Shown here one piece after another: positions 16,560-25,787 of a stretch of 29,027 bases of DNA; positions within the stretch are counted from its first letter, which is position 1, and every line of letters begins with the position of its first letter. Below the pieces are notes generated by a model that was not told the DNA's origin, searched no databases, and saw nothing but the letters and a program-made list of their open reading frames with translations. Source of the stretch: Actinomycetota bacterium. Lineage in GTDB: Bacteria; Actinomycetota; Humimicrobiia; Humimicrobiales; Humimicrobiaceae. A program made the position numbers and the translations under genes. Location: the NCBI GenBank assembly GCA_028696435.1, contig JAQVHC010000004.1, positions 1 through 29,027 on the forward strand, in the 5' to 3' direction.

Positions 16560-18101
16560 ATGGATATGCTAATAAAGATTGTTTTTATCGTTATTGGTGC
16601 GGTAGCAGGGTTTCTATTTGGTTTTTTCTTTAGAAAATATATTATAGATTCAAAGCTCAGTTCTGCGGAGCAAAAAGTAGATTTACTACTCAATAATGCA
16701 AAAAAAGAAGCTGCAACTTTAAAAAAAGAAATATTGCTGGAAGGTAAAGAAGAAATACAGAATTTAAAGATGAGTGCAGAAGAAGAAATTAACAGACAGA
16801 AATTTGAACTCAAGAAGAGAGAAGACAGGTTAATGAGCAGAGAGGATTCTATTGAGAAGAAATCCTATTACCTGGAAAAGAAGGAACATGAATTAAATCA
16901 AAAAAAGGAAGAACTTGAAAATAAGAATAAAGAACTGGATGAAATACTGGAAAAAGAATTGTTAAGACTGGAAGCTATTGCTGAGCTGACAAGAGAAGAA
17001 GCAAAAGCAATCCTGATGAAAAAAATACAGGATGAAGCTAAATATGAATCAGCAAAAGAATTAAAAAATATAGAAGCTAAACTAAGAGAAGACGCAGACA
17101 CAATTGCAAAGAAAATAATCTCCCAGTCTATACAGAGGTGTGCTCTTGAGCATGTAAGCGAAACAACAGTATCAGTTGTTAATTTACCAAATGATGAAAT
17201 GAAGGGTAGGATAATAGGAAGGGAAGGCAGGAATATAAGAGTTTTTGAAAATCTTACAGGAATAAACATAATTGTTGATGATACTCCGGAAGCTGTCATA
17301 TTATCATCCTTTGACCCTGTTCGCAGGGAAATTGCAAGAGTAACACTGGAAAACCTTATAATGGATGGCAGAATTCATCCGGCAAGAATTGAAGAGATGT
17401 ATGAAAAAGCAAGTAAAATAGTTAATGATGAAATAAAAGCAGAAGGCGAACAGGCTGTTTTTGATGCAGGAATATCCGGAATAAATCCAGGCTTAATAAA
17501 AGTGCTGGGAAGATTAAAATATAGAACCAGCTACGGTCAGAATGTGCTCCAGCATTCAAAAGAAGTTGCATACATAGCTGGAATAATTGCGTCTGAGCTG
17601 GGTGTTAATGTTAAAAAAGCAAAAAGAGCAGGACTTCTTCATGATATAGGTAAAGCTCTTACCCATGATATTGAGGGTTCACATGCAATAATAGGAGCAG
17701 AACTTGCAAAGAGATTAAATGAAGATGATGAAGTATGCCATGCAATTAAAGCTCATCATAATGAAATAGAAGCAGATACAATTCTCGATGTAATTATACA
17801 GGCAGCAGACCAGATATCAGGTGGAAGGCCCGGTGCAAGGAGAGAAACACTCGAAAGTTATGTGAAAAGACTTGAAAGTCTGGAAAGAATTGCTACAGAT
17901 TTTAAAGGAATAGAGAAGGCTTATGCTATACAGGCAGGGAGAGAAATAAGGGTGATAGTCAAACCAGAAGAAGTGGATGATGATATGTCGGTTGTCCTTG
18001 CCAGAGATATCGCAAAAGAAATAGAAAAAGAAATGGAATACCCGGGACAGATAAAAGTAACAGTAATAAGAGAAAGCAGAGCTGTTGAGTATGCAAAATA
18101 G
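16560..18101 (+). CDS. rny: Ribonuclease Y
   Basis: Membrane-anchored endoribonuclease that starts mRNA decay in many Gram-positive bacteria. The 513-residue protein shows an N-terminal membrane helix (about 3-25), a long charged coiled coil (about 35-160, rich in Glu/Lys), a KH RNA-binding domain with GRIIGREGRNIR (about 216-227), and the HD metal-dependent phosphohydrolase domain with LLHDIGK (His361, Asp362) and AHHNEIEADT. The C-terminal block EYPGQIKVTVIRESRAVEYAK is family-typical. The ribosome site GGAAGGAAGG is strong. The next gene starts inside the rny end. A terminator-like hairpin precedes it. Confidence 0.97.
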   Translation: MDMLIKIVFIVIGAVAGFLFGFFFRKYIIDSKLSSAEQKVDLLLNNAKKEAATLKKEILLEGKEEIQNLKMSAEEEINRQKFELKKREDRLMSREDSIEKKSYYLEKKEHELNQKKEELENKNKELDEILEKELLRLEAIAELTREEAKAILMKKIQDEAKYESAKELKNIEAKLREDADTIAKKIISQSIQRCALEHVSETTVSVVNLPNDEMKGRIIGREGRNIRVFENLTGINIIVDDTPEAVILSSFDPVRREIARVTLENLIMDGRIHPARIEEMYEKASKIVNDEIKAEGEQAVFDAGISGINPGLIKVLGRLKYRTSYGQNVLQHSKEVAYIAGIIASELGVNVKKAKRAGLLHDIGKALTHDIEGSHAIIGAELAKRLNEDDEVCHAIKAHHNEIEADTILDVIIQAADQISGGRPGARRETLESYVKRLESLERIATDFKGIEKAYAIQAGREIRVIVKPEEVDDDMSVVLARDIAKEIEKEMEYPGQIKVTVIRESRAVEYAK

Positions 18102-19263
18102 TTCTGATTTAAAAAAGTTCCTGGCTGAACTTAATATAAAGGAATCGCTAAACATTGAAGAAGATCTCGGCGACGGATATGTAAAGCTAAAAATTTCGGA
18201 AGCTGAAAGAAGGCAGGCGCTGCAGGATATAAACTGTGTGGAAGATATAATAGTCGAGCTCCTGAGAAACAGTAGAGATGCGGGCAGCAAAAATATATAT
18301 ATCGGAACAAAAAAAATAGAAGATAGGAGAAGAAAAATATATTTTATAGATGATGGATGTGGCATACCTCCAAAACTTCAAAATCTTATTTTTCAGTCAA
18401 GAGTTACTTCAAAGCTTGAAAACGGTATGAAGGATTCTTATGGCTTTCATGGCAGAGGAATGGCTTTATTTTCAATAAAGCTAAATGTGGATGAAATAAA
18501 AATAGTTTTTTCCGATGTGCTAAAAGGTGCATCGTTTTATCTTGATATAGATTTATTAAAAATCCCGGAAAAAAAAGACCAGTCCATTATGCCGCAGATT
18601 ATTAAGGCGGATGGAGATTTAAATATAGTCGGTGGAGTAAATAATATAATAAAAACTATAATAGAATTTCAGCTTCAGAACAGAAATATAAATTTTTTTT
18701 ATGGTAGCCCGATCCAGATACTCACCACCATGAGGGAAAACGCAAAAATAAATGATAAAAATTACCCGGATTTTGACAGCTGGGATAAACTTATTGATTA
18801 TGTTAATAATAATGAAATAAAGGTTACCCATATACCTTCACTTACAAGTAACTATAATGTTATGGAAAAAATTGCAAAGAATATATTTAATATGGATATA
18901 TCCACAAGAGGCATCCAGAGAATTATATATAATGAAATTAATAAACTTGAACCATTAACGCTCATTCAGGAAGATACACAGGAAGGCGAGGGCGGTTTTG
19001 AAAGAAAAACTAATAATCTATATGAAAATAGTTGCTACGAAAATAAACTGGAAAAAGGGGTGGATAAAAAGTTAAGACTTTACGATGAATCAAAACTTGC
19101 AAGCAGGTTTAAAGATGAAGAAATAAGATGTATAATTAGTGCTGCAGAAGAAAAAATAAGAGAATTAGGCAGTAAATATTTTATTACAACCGGTGAAAAT
19201 ATAGAATACAAAAAGGCAAATAATACTATAAAATTATCAATTGAATTAAAGCAAAAAGAGTAA
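18091..19263 (+). CDS. GHKL ATPase of MutL/Hsp90 type, function unknown
   Basis: I do not recognise a named family. The N-terminal domain is a GHKL ATP-binding fold: N-box VELLRNSRDAGS (about 55-66) with Glu, Asn and Asp-Ala spaced as in MutL, Hsp90 and MORC ATPases, G1 box DDGCGIP (about 86-92) and G2 box GFHGRGMALFS (about 118-128). The Glu of the N-box, the catalytic base in those ATPases, is present, so it is probably a hydrolase and not a histidine kinase. Residues about 160-390 match nothing I know and lack a MutL endonuclease motif. I chose ATG 18091, overlapping rny by 11 bp; a TTG at 18085 would add two residues. It sits where Bacillus has ymdB, between rny and spoVS. Confidence 0.75.
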   Translation: MQNSSDLKKFLAELNIKESLNIEEDLGDGYVKLKISEAERRQALQDINCVEDIIVELLRNSRDAGSKNIYIGTKKIEDRRRKIYFIDDGCGIPPKLQNLIFQSRVTSKLENGMKDSYGFHGRGMALFSIKLNVDEIKIVFSDVLKGASFYLDIDLLKIPEKKDQSIMPQIIKADGDLNIVGGVNNIIKTIIEFQLQNRNINFFYGSPIQILTTMRENAKINDKNYPDFDSWDKLIDYVNNNEIKVTHIPSLTSNYNVMEKIAKNIFNMDISTRGIQRIIYNEINKLEPLTLIQEDTQEGEGGFERKTNNLYENSCYENKLEKGVDKKLRLYDESKLASRFKDEEIRCIISAAEEKIRELGSKYFITTGENIEYKKANNTIKLSIELKQKE

Positions 19264-19292
19264 AAAAATAATAGCATACAGATAATAAAATA

Positions 19293-19565
19293 ATGGAAGA
19301 AAATATTAAATTATTAAAAGTTTCTTCAAAATCAAAACCCAACTCAGTAGCAGGTGCCATAGCAGGGATGGTCAGGAGTAACACAAAAGTTCAAATACAG
19401 ACCATTGGTGCAGGAGCATTAAATCAGGCTATTAAAGGTATTGCCATTGCGCGTGGATTCATAGCCCCCACAGGTCAGGAATTAATATGCATACCATATT
19501 TTAAAGATATTGAAGTCAATGGGGAAGTAAAGACTGCTATCGTGCTTACTATTGAATCAAGATAA
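19293..19565 (+). CDS. spoVS: Stage V sporulation protein S, Alba-like
   Basis: A 90-residue protein, close to the 86-residue family norm. LLKVSSKSKPNSVAGAIAG and the IQTIGAGALNQAIKGIAIARGF block are highly conserved in SpoVS, a small nucleic-acid-binding (Alba-like) fold. In Bacillus it affects sporulation and cell division, but it also occurs in non-sporulating lineages including Actinobacteria and Thermus. It is 29 bp after the GHKL gene and probably co-transcribed with rny. No clear ribosome site precedes ATG 19293. Confidence 0.93.
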   Translation: MEENIKLLKVSSKSKPNSVAGAIAGMVRSNTKVQIQTIGAGALNQAIKGIAIARGFIAPTGQELICIPYFKDIEVNGEVKTAIVLTIESR

Positions 19566-19611
19566 ATTTATATTTATCATCATAAAAACAGCCTTTTAAA
19601 TTTATATTTAT
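19564..19611 (+). repeat. Direct repeat in the spoVS-miaB gap
   Basis: AAATTTATATTTAT occurs exactly at 19564-19577 and again at 19598-19611, 34 bp apart, in the 80-bp gap. The first copy overlaps the spoVS stop region. With such low complexity this may be chance; no function is assigned. Confidence 0.3.
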
Positions 19612-19645
19612 TTAATATCATTTTAATTTAAGGGGACTTATACTC

Positions 19646-20992
19646 GTGAAAGCATATATTGAGACATTTGGATGTCAGATGAATGAAAGTGATTCGGAAA
19701 GAATATTATATCTTCTTGAAAATATGGGATACAGTAAAACCAGCGATATTTCTGATTCTGATATTATTATACTAAATACGTGTACTGTAAGAGAAAAAGC
19801 TAAAAACAGATTATATGGCCATATAGGAAATTTAAAGAAATTAAAGGATGAAAAAAAGGATGTTCTAATCTGTGTAGGTGGCTGTGCGTCCCAGGATTTA
19901 AAAGAAAAAATAATAGATGATTTTCCATTTGTCGATATTGTTTTTGGCACGATGAATATTCCTGAATTACCTAAACTTATAGAGAAAAGAATATCAACAG
20001 GTAAAAGAATATGTTCTATAAAAGAAGAGGGTTTTGATTATAATATTTTTAATGTAAGCAGAGCATGTAAATTTAAAGCACTTATACCTATAACCATAGG
20101 ATGTGATAATTATTGTTCATACTGTATTGTTCCTTTTGTTAGAGGTCGCGAGAAATCAATTGAACCGGAAAAAATTATAAAAAATATTAGAGAACTTGCC
20201 GGAGAGGGTGTTTTAGAAATAACACTTCTCGGTCAAAATGTAAATTCTTATGGAAAAAATCTTGATAAACCCTGCACATTTTCAGAACTTCTTGAAAAGA
20301 TATCAGAAATAGAGAATATAAAAAGGATAAGATTTATGACCTCTCATCCAAAGGATTTCTCAGATGAGCTTATTAATGTTATAAGGGAAAAGGATAATAT
20401 TGTAAAACATATCCATCTGCCTCTTCAGGCAGGGTCAGATAAAATCTTAAAAGAAATGAATAGGGGCTATACAAGAGAAGATTATCTTAATATTGTAGAA
20501 AATATAAGAAATATAATTCCTGAATGTTCTATTACAACAGATATAATAGTAGGCTTTCCGGGAGAGGAAAGAAAAGATTTTCTGGATACCCTGGACATGA
20601 TAGAAAGGGTCAGATTCAACAGAGCTTTTACATTTATATATTCTCCGAGGGCAGGAACAAAAGCGGCAGAATTGGAAGACAGAATCCAGCCTGCAGAGAA
20701 AAGAAAATGGTTTAAGGAATTGCTTGAAGTCCAGAACAGGATTTCATATGAAGAAAATAAAAAATTAGCTAATAAAAAGTTTGAAGTACTGGTTGAAGGT
20801 AAAAGTACCAAAGGTAATAATATGCTGGAAGGAAGAATGGAGAATAATGAGATTGTAAACTTTAAAGGGGATAAAAAACTTATTGGTAGCATTGTTCCGG
20901 TCACTATAACAGAAGCGAGGTCATTTTATCTTATGGGAGAATTATCTAATGAGAAATCTGCCAGGGAAAAACTTGTTATAGGGGCTGACTGA
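19646..20992 (+). CDS. miaB: tRNA-2-methylthio-N6-dimethylallyladenosine synthase
   Basis: Radical-SAM methylthiotransferase acting on i6A37 of tRNAs that read UNN codons. The N-terminal domain carries the auxiliary-cluster cysteines Cys10, Cys46 and Cys80 (FGCQMNESDS, NTCTVREKA, VGGCASQ). The radical-SAM CxxxCxxC is Cys153, Cys157 and Cys160 in GCDNYCSYCIVPFVRG. The C-terminal TRAM domain spans about 375-440. At 448 residues it is full length. The start is GTG at 19646 with AAGGGGA about 9 bases upstream. It is followed 15 bp later by miaA, which makes its substrate base. Confidence 0.96.
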   Translation: MKAYIETFGCQMNESDSERILYLLENMGYSKTSDISDSDIIILNTCTVREKAKNRLYGHIGNLKKLKDEKKDVLICVGGCASQDLKEKIIDDFPFVDIVFGTMNIPELPKLIEKRISTGKRICSIKEEGFDYNIFNVSRACKFKALIPITIGCDNYCSYCIVPFVRGREKSIEPEKIIKNIRELAGEGVLEITLLGQNVNSYGKNLDKPCTFSELLEKISEIENIKRIRFMTSHPKDFSDELINVIREKDNIVKHIHLPLQAGSDKILKEMNRGYTREDYLNIVENIRNIIPECSITTDIIVGFPGEERKDFLDTLDMIERVRFNRAFTFIYSPRAGTKAAELEDRIQPAEKRKWFKELLEVQNRISYEENKKLANKKFEVLVEGKSTKGNNMLEGRMENNEIVNFKGDKKLIGSIVPVTITEARSFYLMGELSNEKSAREKLVIGAD

Positions 20993-21007
20993 ATAGGTAA
21001 ATAAATT

Positions 21008-22048
21008 ATGATAGAAATAGATGATACCAGAAAATCTGGATTTAAATATCTCAGAACGATACTTAAAAATTACAGAATAGACATTAACGGTCTTTCTGAA
21101 TATCTGCGGGAATCTAAAAAAGTTATTGTTATATGTGGACCAACCTGCACAGGTAAAAGTAAAACAGGAATAGTTATAGCTGAGTTTCTTGAAACAGATA
21201 TTATATCAATGGATTCCATGCAGGTTTATAGAGGAATGGATATAGGAACTGATAAATACGACACAGAAAGTCATAATATCAAACAATATATGGTAGATAT
21301 ATTTGACCCGGATCATATTATGAGTGTTGTTGAATTTAAAGAAATATGTGACAGAATAATAGAAGAAAAATTTTTTTCTTTAAATAAAACCCCGATTATG
21401 GTTGGAGGCTCTGGTCTTTATATAAGAAGTGTTGTAAAAGGAATTGATAAAGTACCCTGTGGAAGTAAGGAGTTAAGAGAAAAGCTAAAAGATGAAATAA
21501 GAAAAAATGGAACCCGCAAATACTATTTAAAACTTAAAGAAGTGGATAAAGAATACGCAGAAAAAATAAGCGAGAATGATTCAAGAAGAATTATAAGAGC
21601 ACTTGAAGTTTATGAACTAACAGGTCTGCCTTTTTCTGATTTTCAAAGAATCTGGAAATATAAAGATAGTACTTATGATTCTATTTTAATTGGAATAAAA
21701 ATGGAAAGAAGCAGGCTTTACAGTCTTATTGAAAAAAGGGTGGATGAAATGTTTGAAAGAGGCCTTTTAAATGAAGTAAAAGTGCTGGTTGATAAAGGAT
21801 ATGCAAACTGCCGTAGCCTGACTCAGGCTGTTGGATATAAAGAAGTACTGGATCATTTAGATGGAAAAATAACTCTGGAAGAGTGTATTAAAGAAGTTAA
21901 AAAAAATACACGAAAGCTGGCAAAAAAACAGATGACGTGGTTCAATTCTGAATCCAGTATTAATTGGATAACAGCTGATAATTATGATAACATTTTTAAT
22001 CTGGTAGCAGATATTTTAAAAATAATTAATGACAGGTGTTTTGAATGA
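21008..22048 (+). CDS. miaA: tRNA dimethylallyltransferase, N-terminally extended
   Basis: Adds the dimethylallyl group to A37 of tRNA, the substrate for MiaB encoded just upstream. The P-loop is GPTCTGKS (44-51), followed by DSMQVYRGMDIGTDK. SLTQAVGYKEVLDHLDG and RKLAKKQMTWF are typical C-terminal blocks. Unusually, the P-loop begins about 30 residues later than in most MiaA proteins, where it is near residue 10. There is no other in-frame ATG, GTG or TTG between 21008 and the P-loop, so the charged 40-residue extension appears real. Its stop overlaps the dapF start by 4 bp. Confidence 0.95.
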   Translation: MIEIDDTRKSGFKYLRTILKNYRIDINGLSEYLRESKKVIVICGPTCTGKSKTGIVIAEFLETDIISMDSMQVYRGMDIGTDKYDTESHNIKQYMVDIFDPDHIMSVVEFKEICDRIIEEKFFSLNKTPIMVGGSGLYIRSVVKGIDKVPCGSKELREKLKDEIRKNGTRKYYLKLKEVDKEYAEKISENDSRRIIRALEVYELTGLPFSDFQRIWKYKDSTYDSILIGIKMERSRLYSLIEKRVDEMFERGLLNEVKVLVDKGYANCRSLTQAVGYKEVLDHLDGKITLEECIKEVKKNTRKLAKKQMTWFNSESSINWITADNYDNIFNLVADILKIINDRCFE

Positions 22049-22911
22049 AAAAAATTGAGTTTTCAAAATTAAATGGTCAGGGTAATGATTTTATTATCAT
22101 AGATGCTACAAAAAAAGAAGTCAGCTTATCTAAAAAACAAATTACTGAAATGTGCAACAGAAATTTTGGTATAGGTGCAGATGGACTTATACTTGTAAAA
22201 AAATCAAAAACATCTGATCTGAAGATGGATTATTATAATAAAGATGGCTCAGTAGCAGAAATGTGTGGCAATGGCATAAGATGTCTGGCAAGATTTGCAT
22301 GGGAGAAAAAAATTGTTGGAAGCCAGAAAATAAATGTTGAAACCCTGGCAGGAGAAAAAGAAATTTTCATTGAGTGCCAGAACGGAAAAGTCCGGAATAT
22401 AAAGGTTAATATGGGTACTCCTGAATTCAGACCACGGAAGATCCCTGTAGAAGTAAAAAATATGAATGAGGTTTTTAACTATAAAATAACCGCAGGTGCA
22501 AAAGATTTTTACATTAATTGTGTATCTATAGGAAATCCGCATTGTGTTATATTTCTTGAAAGCTATGCAAATCTTAAAAATTTCCCTGTATGTAAATATG
22601 GAAGGATAATTGAAAATATAAGTATCTTCCCCAATAAAACAAATGTTGAATTTGTAAAGATTAAAAATGATAATGAACTGAATATGAGGGTATGGGAAAG
22701 AGGGGTAGGGGAAACACTGGCGTGCGGAAGTGGTGCATGTGCTGCAGTTGTCTGCGCTATTAAATTAAAAAAAATAAATGTTGAAAAAAGTGGAGAAGTA
22801 TATGTTAACCTTCCGGGAGGAAGACTAAATGTTTACTGGGAAAGCTTGCAATCAGATGTCTATCTGGAAGGGGAAGTAGGTTATAAATTTGATGGAATAT
22901 ATTTCTTATGA
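22045..22911 (+). CDS. dapF: Diaminopimelate epimerase
   Basis: Converts LL-diaminopimelate to meso-diaminopimelate for peptidoglycan and lysine. Both catalytic cysteines are present: Cys74 in AEMCGNGIRC and Cys227 in TLACGSGAC. The N-terminal NGQGNDFIIID and NFGIGADGLILV blocks are standard. At 288 residues it has normal length. It overlaps miaA in an ATGA junction, so translation is coupled. The LL-diaminopimelate aminotransferase that makes its substrate lies 185 bp downstream. The miaA-dapF neighbourhood is seen in Actinobacteria. Confidence 0.96.
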   Translation: MKKIEFSKLNGQGNDFIIIDATKKEVSLSKKQITEMCNRNFGIGADGLILVKKSKTSDLKMDYYNKDGSVAEMCGNGIRCLARFAWEKKIVGSQKINVETLAGEKEIFIECQNGKVRNIKVNMGTPEFRPRKIPVEVKNMNEVFNYKITAGAKDFYINCVSIGNPHCVIFLESYANLKNFPVCKYGRIIENISIFPNKTNVEFVKIKNDNELNMRVWERGVGETLACGSGACAAVVCAIKLKKINVEKSGEVYVNLPGGRLNVYWESLQSDVYLEGEVGYKFDGIYFL

Positions 22912-22924
22912 AATAAAAGTATAG

Positions 22925-22944
22925 TAAAATTTTATAAAATTTTA
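22925..22944 (+). repeat. Tandem 10-bp palindrome downstream of dapF
   Basis: TAAAATTTTA is present twice without spacer (22925-22934 and 22935-22944). Each unit is a perfect palindrome and so is the whole. It starts 14 bp after the dapF stop in a 185-bp gap that otherwise shows two TACGGG-x-A copies (near 22988 and 23012) and the strong dapL ribosome site AAGGAGAGG. It may be a protein site or a weak 3' hairpin. Confidence 0.35.
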
Positions 22945-23096
22945 TCCTGTACTTAACTAGACGTAGAGGGTAATAGCTCAAAAAATATACGGGCAAAATA
23001 TATGGAAATGTACGGGTATGGGAAGTGGAAGTTCAGAAATATATAGTTTCTAAAAAATAATATTTTTAAAAGTCAAGCTATAAAGGAGAGGTATAA

Positions 23097-24260
23097 ATGC
23101 GTTTTGAAGAATCAGAAAGGCTAAAGTCCATAAAACCATATTTATTTGCAGAGATTGAAAGGATTATAGATAGAAAAAAAGAAGAAGGGCTGGATGTAAT
23201 AAGCCTTGGTATAGGAGACCCTGATATACCAACACCGCAGGATGTTATTGATACTCTTTGTATGGAAGCGAATAATCCAGAAAATCATAGATATCCTTCA
23301 AGTTATGGTTTAAAGATATTCAAAGAAGCAGTAGCAAAGTTTTATTATGAAAGGTTCAATGTAAAACTCGATCCAGATAAAGAAATTATACCACTGATGG
23401 GCTCAAAAGAAGGAATACCTGTTCTTTCATATACCTATATAAATCCCGGTGATTATGCGATAACTACAGATCCTTCATATATTGTATACAGGGTAAGCAC
23501 AGGCTTTGCCGGGGGAAAAATATTTATGCTCCCGCTAAAAAAAGAAAACAATTTTCTGTTTGATCTTAACAGTATTAGTGAGGATGTTGTGAAGAAAGCG
23601 AAAGTTTTATTCTTTAATTACCCGAATAATCCGACGTCAGCTGTATGTGATATAAGTTTTTTTGAAGAAGTAGCTTCTTTTGCTTTTAAGAACAATATAA
23701 TTGTCTGTCATGATAATGCATACTCTGATACGTACGCAGGAGACACTAAACCCGCAAGTTTTCTAAACGCCAGAAGAGCTTTGGATACCGGAGTAGAAAT
23801 AAATTCATTTTCAAAGACTTTTAATATGACAGGGTGGAGAATAGGATATGCAGTCGGTAATCCGGAGATTGTCGCAAGCATGGGCAAATACAAAACAAAT
23901 GTTGATTCAGGGGTGTTTAATGCAATCCAGTATGCAGCTGCAAAGGCTTTTGATAATTATGAAAAATATGTTTCTTACAATAATGAGATTTATAACAATA
24001 GAAGAATAACTGTTAAAAAAGCTCTTGATAGTATGGGAATTGATTATTATGATTCTAATGCTACTATATATGTATGGGCTGAAGTTCCGGAGGGATTTAC
24101 GTCAGAGTCTTTTTCAAAAATGGTGCTGGAAAAAGCTAATGTTGTTGTAACCCCGGGTAACGAATTCGGTAAATATGGAGAAGGCTATTTTAGAATTTCT
24201 CTGACCATTAGTGATGACAGATTGGAAGAGGCCTTAAACAGAATGATAAATATTTTATAA
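23097..24260 (+). CDS. dapL: LL-diaminopimelate aminotransferase
   Basis: PLP-dependent class I/II aminotransferase taking tetrahydrodipicolinate directly to LL-diaminopimelate, bypassing the acylated dap branch. Features are the N-terminal SLGIGDPDIPTP, the ITTDPSYIVYRVST and FFNYPNNPTSAV blocks, and SFSKTFNMTGWRIG with the PLP Lys240. Length is 387 residues. The general fold is shared with other aspartate-type aminotransferases, so the substrate call rests on the GIGDPD start, the TFNMTGWRIGYAVG core and the position next to dapF. The ribosome site AAGGAGAGG is the best in the window. It could alternatively be a related alanine or aspartate aminotransferase. Confidence 0.82.
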   Translation: MRFEESERLKSIKPYLFAEIERIIDRKKEEGLDVISLGIGDPDIPTPQDVIDTLCMEANNPENHRYPSSYGLKIFKEAVAKFYYERFNVKLDPDKEIIPLMGSKEGIPVLSYTYINPGDYAITTDPSYIVYRVSTGFAGGKIFMLPLKKENNFLFDLNSISEDVVKKAKVLFFNYPNNPTSAVCDISFFEEVASFAFKNNIIVCHDNAYSDTYAGDTKPASFLNARRALDTGVEINSFSKTFNMTGWRIGYAVGNPEIVASMGKYKTNVDSGVFNAIQYAAAKAFDNYEKYVSYNNEIYNNRRITVKKALDSMGIDYYDSNATIYVWAEVPEGFTSESFSKMVLEKANVVVTPGNEFGKYGEGYFRISLTISDDRLEEALNRMINIL

Positions 24261-24401
24261 AACACTGAATATATATTTAAATGTATTTTAATGAAACTGT
24301 AAGTAAAAAGAATTTCTTAAATATTTTTCAGAAATAAAGGGCAGTTTTAAAGAGTTTTTGAGTAATCAAGATGTGAGTATTTTTTAAAAAGTTTATAATT
24401 T

Positions 24402-25787
24402 ATGACAAAAGAAAAGACATTATTAATTTTTACAAGTTTTAATAGGTTTAAGACAAATAAAAAAGAAAATTTAGAATATCCGGAATATACACCATCAACA
24501 TCAGGAATAATACCGGCTGAAAAAGACGGGAACGTGGAAGAGTTAAAAAATCTTACCGAAAGTGCCGGTGCAGAAGTGATAGATGTTCTTTACTGTAAAC
24601 AGGAAAAACCTGATCCAGGGTATTTTATAAGCAGGGGAAAGCTTGAAGAAGCGATAATGATTGTAAACAGTAAAGATATTGAACTTGTAGTTTTTGATGA
24701 CGAAATAACCCCCTCACAACAGAGAAACCTTCAATCAAAATTAAAAACAAAAGTAATAGACAGAACTGCATTAATACTTGATATCTTTGCACAGAGAGCG
24801 CATACCAGTGAAGGTAAGTTACAGGTTGAACTGGCTCAATTAAATTATCTTCTGCCACGATTAACAGGAAAAGGAGTGGAATTGTCAAGACTGGGTGGTG
24901 GTATTGGCACAAGGGGTCCCGGTGAAACAAAGCTTGAGGTTGACAGAAGAAAAATTAGAAAAAGAATAGGCCAGCTTAAAAGGAAAATAAATCAGATAGG
25001 TGTTCAAAGGGATGTACAGCGAAAAAAGAGGGATGAAAATGTTTTTAAAATAGCACTGGCAGGCTATACAAATAGCGGTAAAACAACTCTTCTCAATGCA
25101 ACCACAGATGCAAATGCCTATGTAGAGGACCGCCTCTTTTCTACTCTTGATTCAACAACAAGAAAAATAAATATTTCGCCAAATTACAATGTCTTAATAT
25201 CTGATACAGTTGGTTTTATAGAAAAATTGCCCCATCAGTTAATAGCATCATTTAAATCAACGCTTGAGGAAGTTAAGAGGGCAGATTTGCTTCTAATTGT
25301 TGTAGATATAAGTAAACCGGATTTTGAGAGCAATATTTTAAGTGTGAAAGATATCTTAAAAGAAATTGATGCAGATAAAATACCATCGCTGCTGGTATTT
25401 AACAAAATAGATAAAGTAAACTCCAAAAGACTTGATAATCTGAAGATAAAATATAAAGATGCTGTGTTTATCTCTGCTTTAAAGAAAGCAGGAATATCTG
25501 ATCTGTATTCAAGAATAAGGGATATAATTAATAAACAATATATTGATGTAATAGTAAAAGTCCCGTATAGTGACGTCAAGATTTTGTCTTTTATATATAA
25601 TAATTGTTATGTTAAAAAACGCAGAGATATAGAAAATAATGCTATTTTAAATATCAATGTAAATTTGAAATATACTGCTGCTTTATCAGAATATATATAC
25701 AGAGAGGCAAAGAGAAATAAGAAAAGAGAGCAGAAGGAGTATGAGGAGCAGGGGAGAGAGAGTAGCAGGGAAGTTAGCAATGTTTAG
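24402..25787 (+). CDS. hflX: GTPase HflX
   Basis: Ribosome-associated GTPase that splits or rescues stalled 70S ribosomes. The 461-residue protein has the N-terminal HflX domain (KPDPGYFISRGKLEE, DDEITPSQQRNLQ), the linker GGIGTRGPGETKLEVDRR, then the G domain: G1 GYTNSGKTTL (from about 221), G3 DTVGFIEKLPHQL and G4 NKID. The C-terminal tail is charged (EAKRNKKREQKEYEEQ region). The ATG at 24402 has no clear ribosome site. Its stop overlaps the stop of lexA on the other strand. The dapF/hflX/lexA neighbourhood recurs in Actinobacteria. Confidence 0.96.
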   Translation: MTKEKTLLIFTSFNRFKTNKKENLEYPEYTPSTSGIIPAEKDGNVEELKNLTESAGAEVIDVLYCKQEKPDPGYFISRGKLEEAIMIVNSKDIELVVFDDEITPSQQRNLQSKLKTKVIDRTALILDIFAQRAHTSEGKLQVELAQLNYLLPRLTGKGVELSRLGGGIGTRGPGETKLEVDRRKIRKRIGQLKRKINQIGVQRDVQRKKRDENVFKIALAGYTNSGKTTLLNATTDANAYVEDRLFSTLDSTTRKINISPNYNVLISDTVGFIEKLPHQLIASFKSTLEEVKRADLLLIVVDISKPDFESNILSVKDILKEIDADKIPSLLVFNKIDKVNSKRLDNLKIKYKDAVFISALKKAGISDLYSRIRDIINKQYIDVIVKVPYSDVKILSFIYNNCYVKKRRDIENNAILNINVNLKYTAALSEYIYREAKRNKKREQKEYEEQGRESSREVSNV

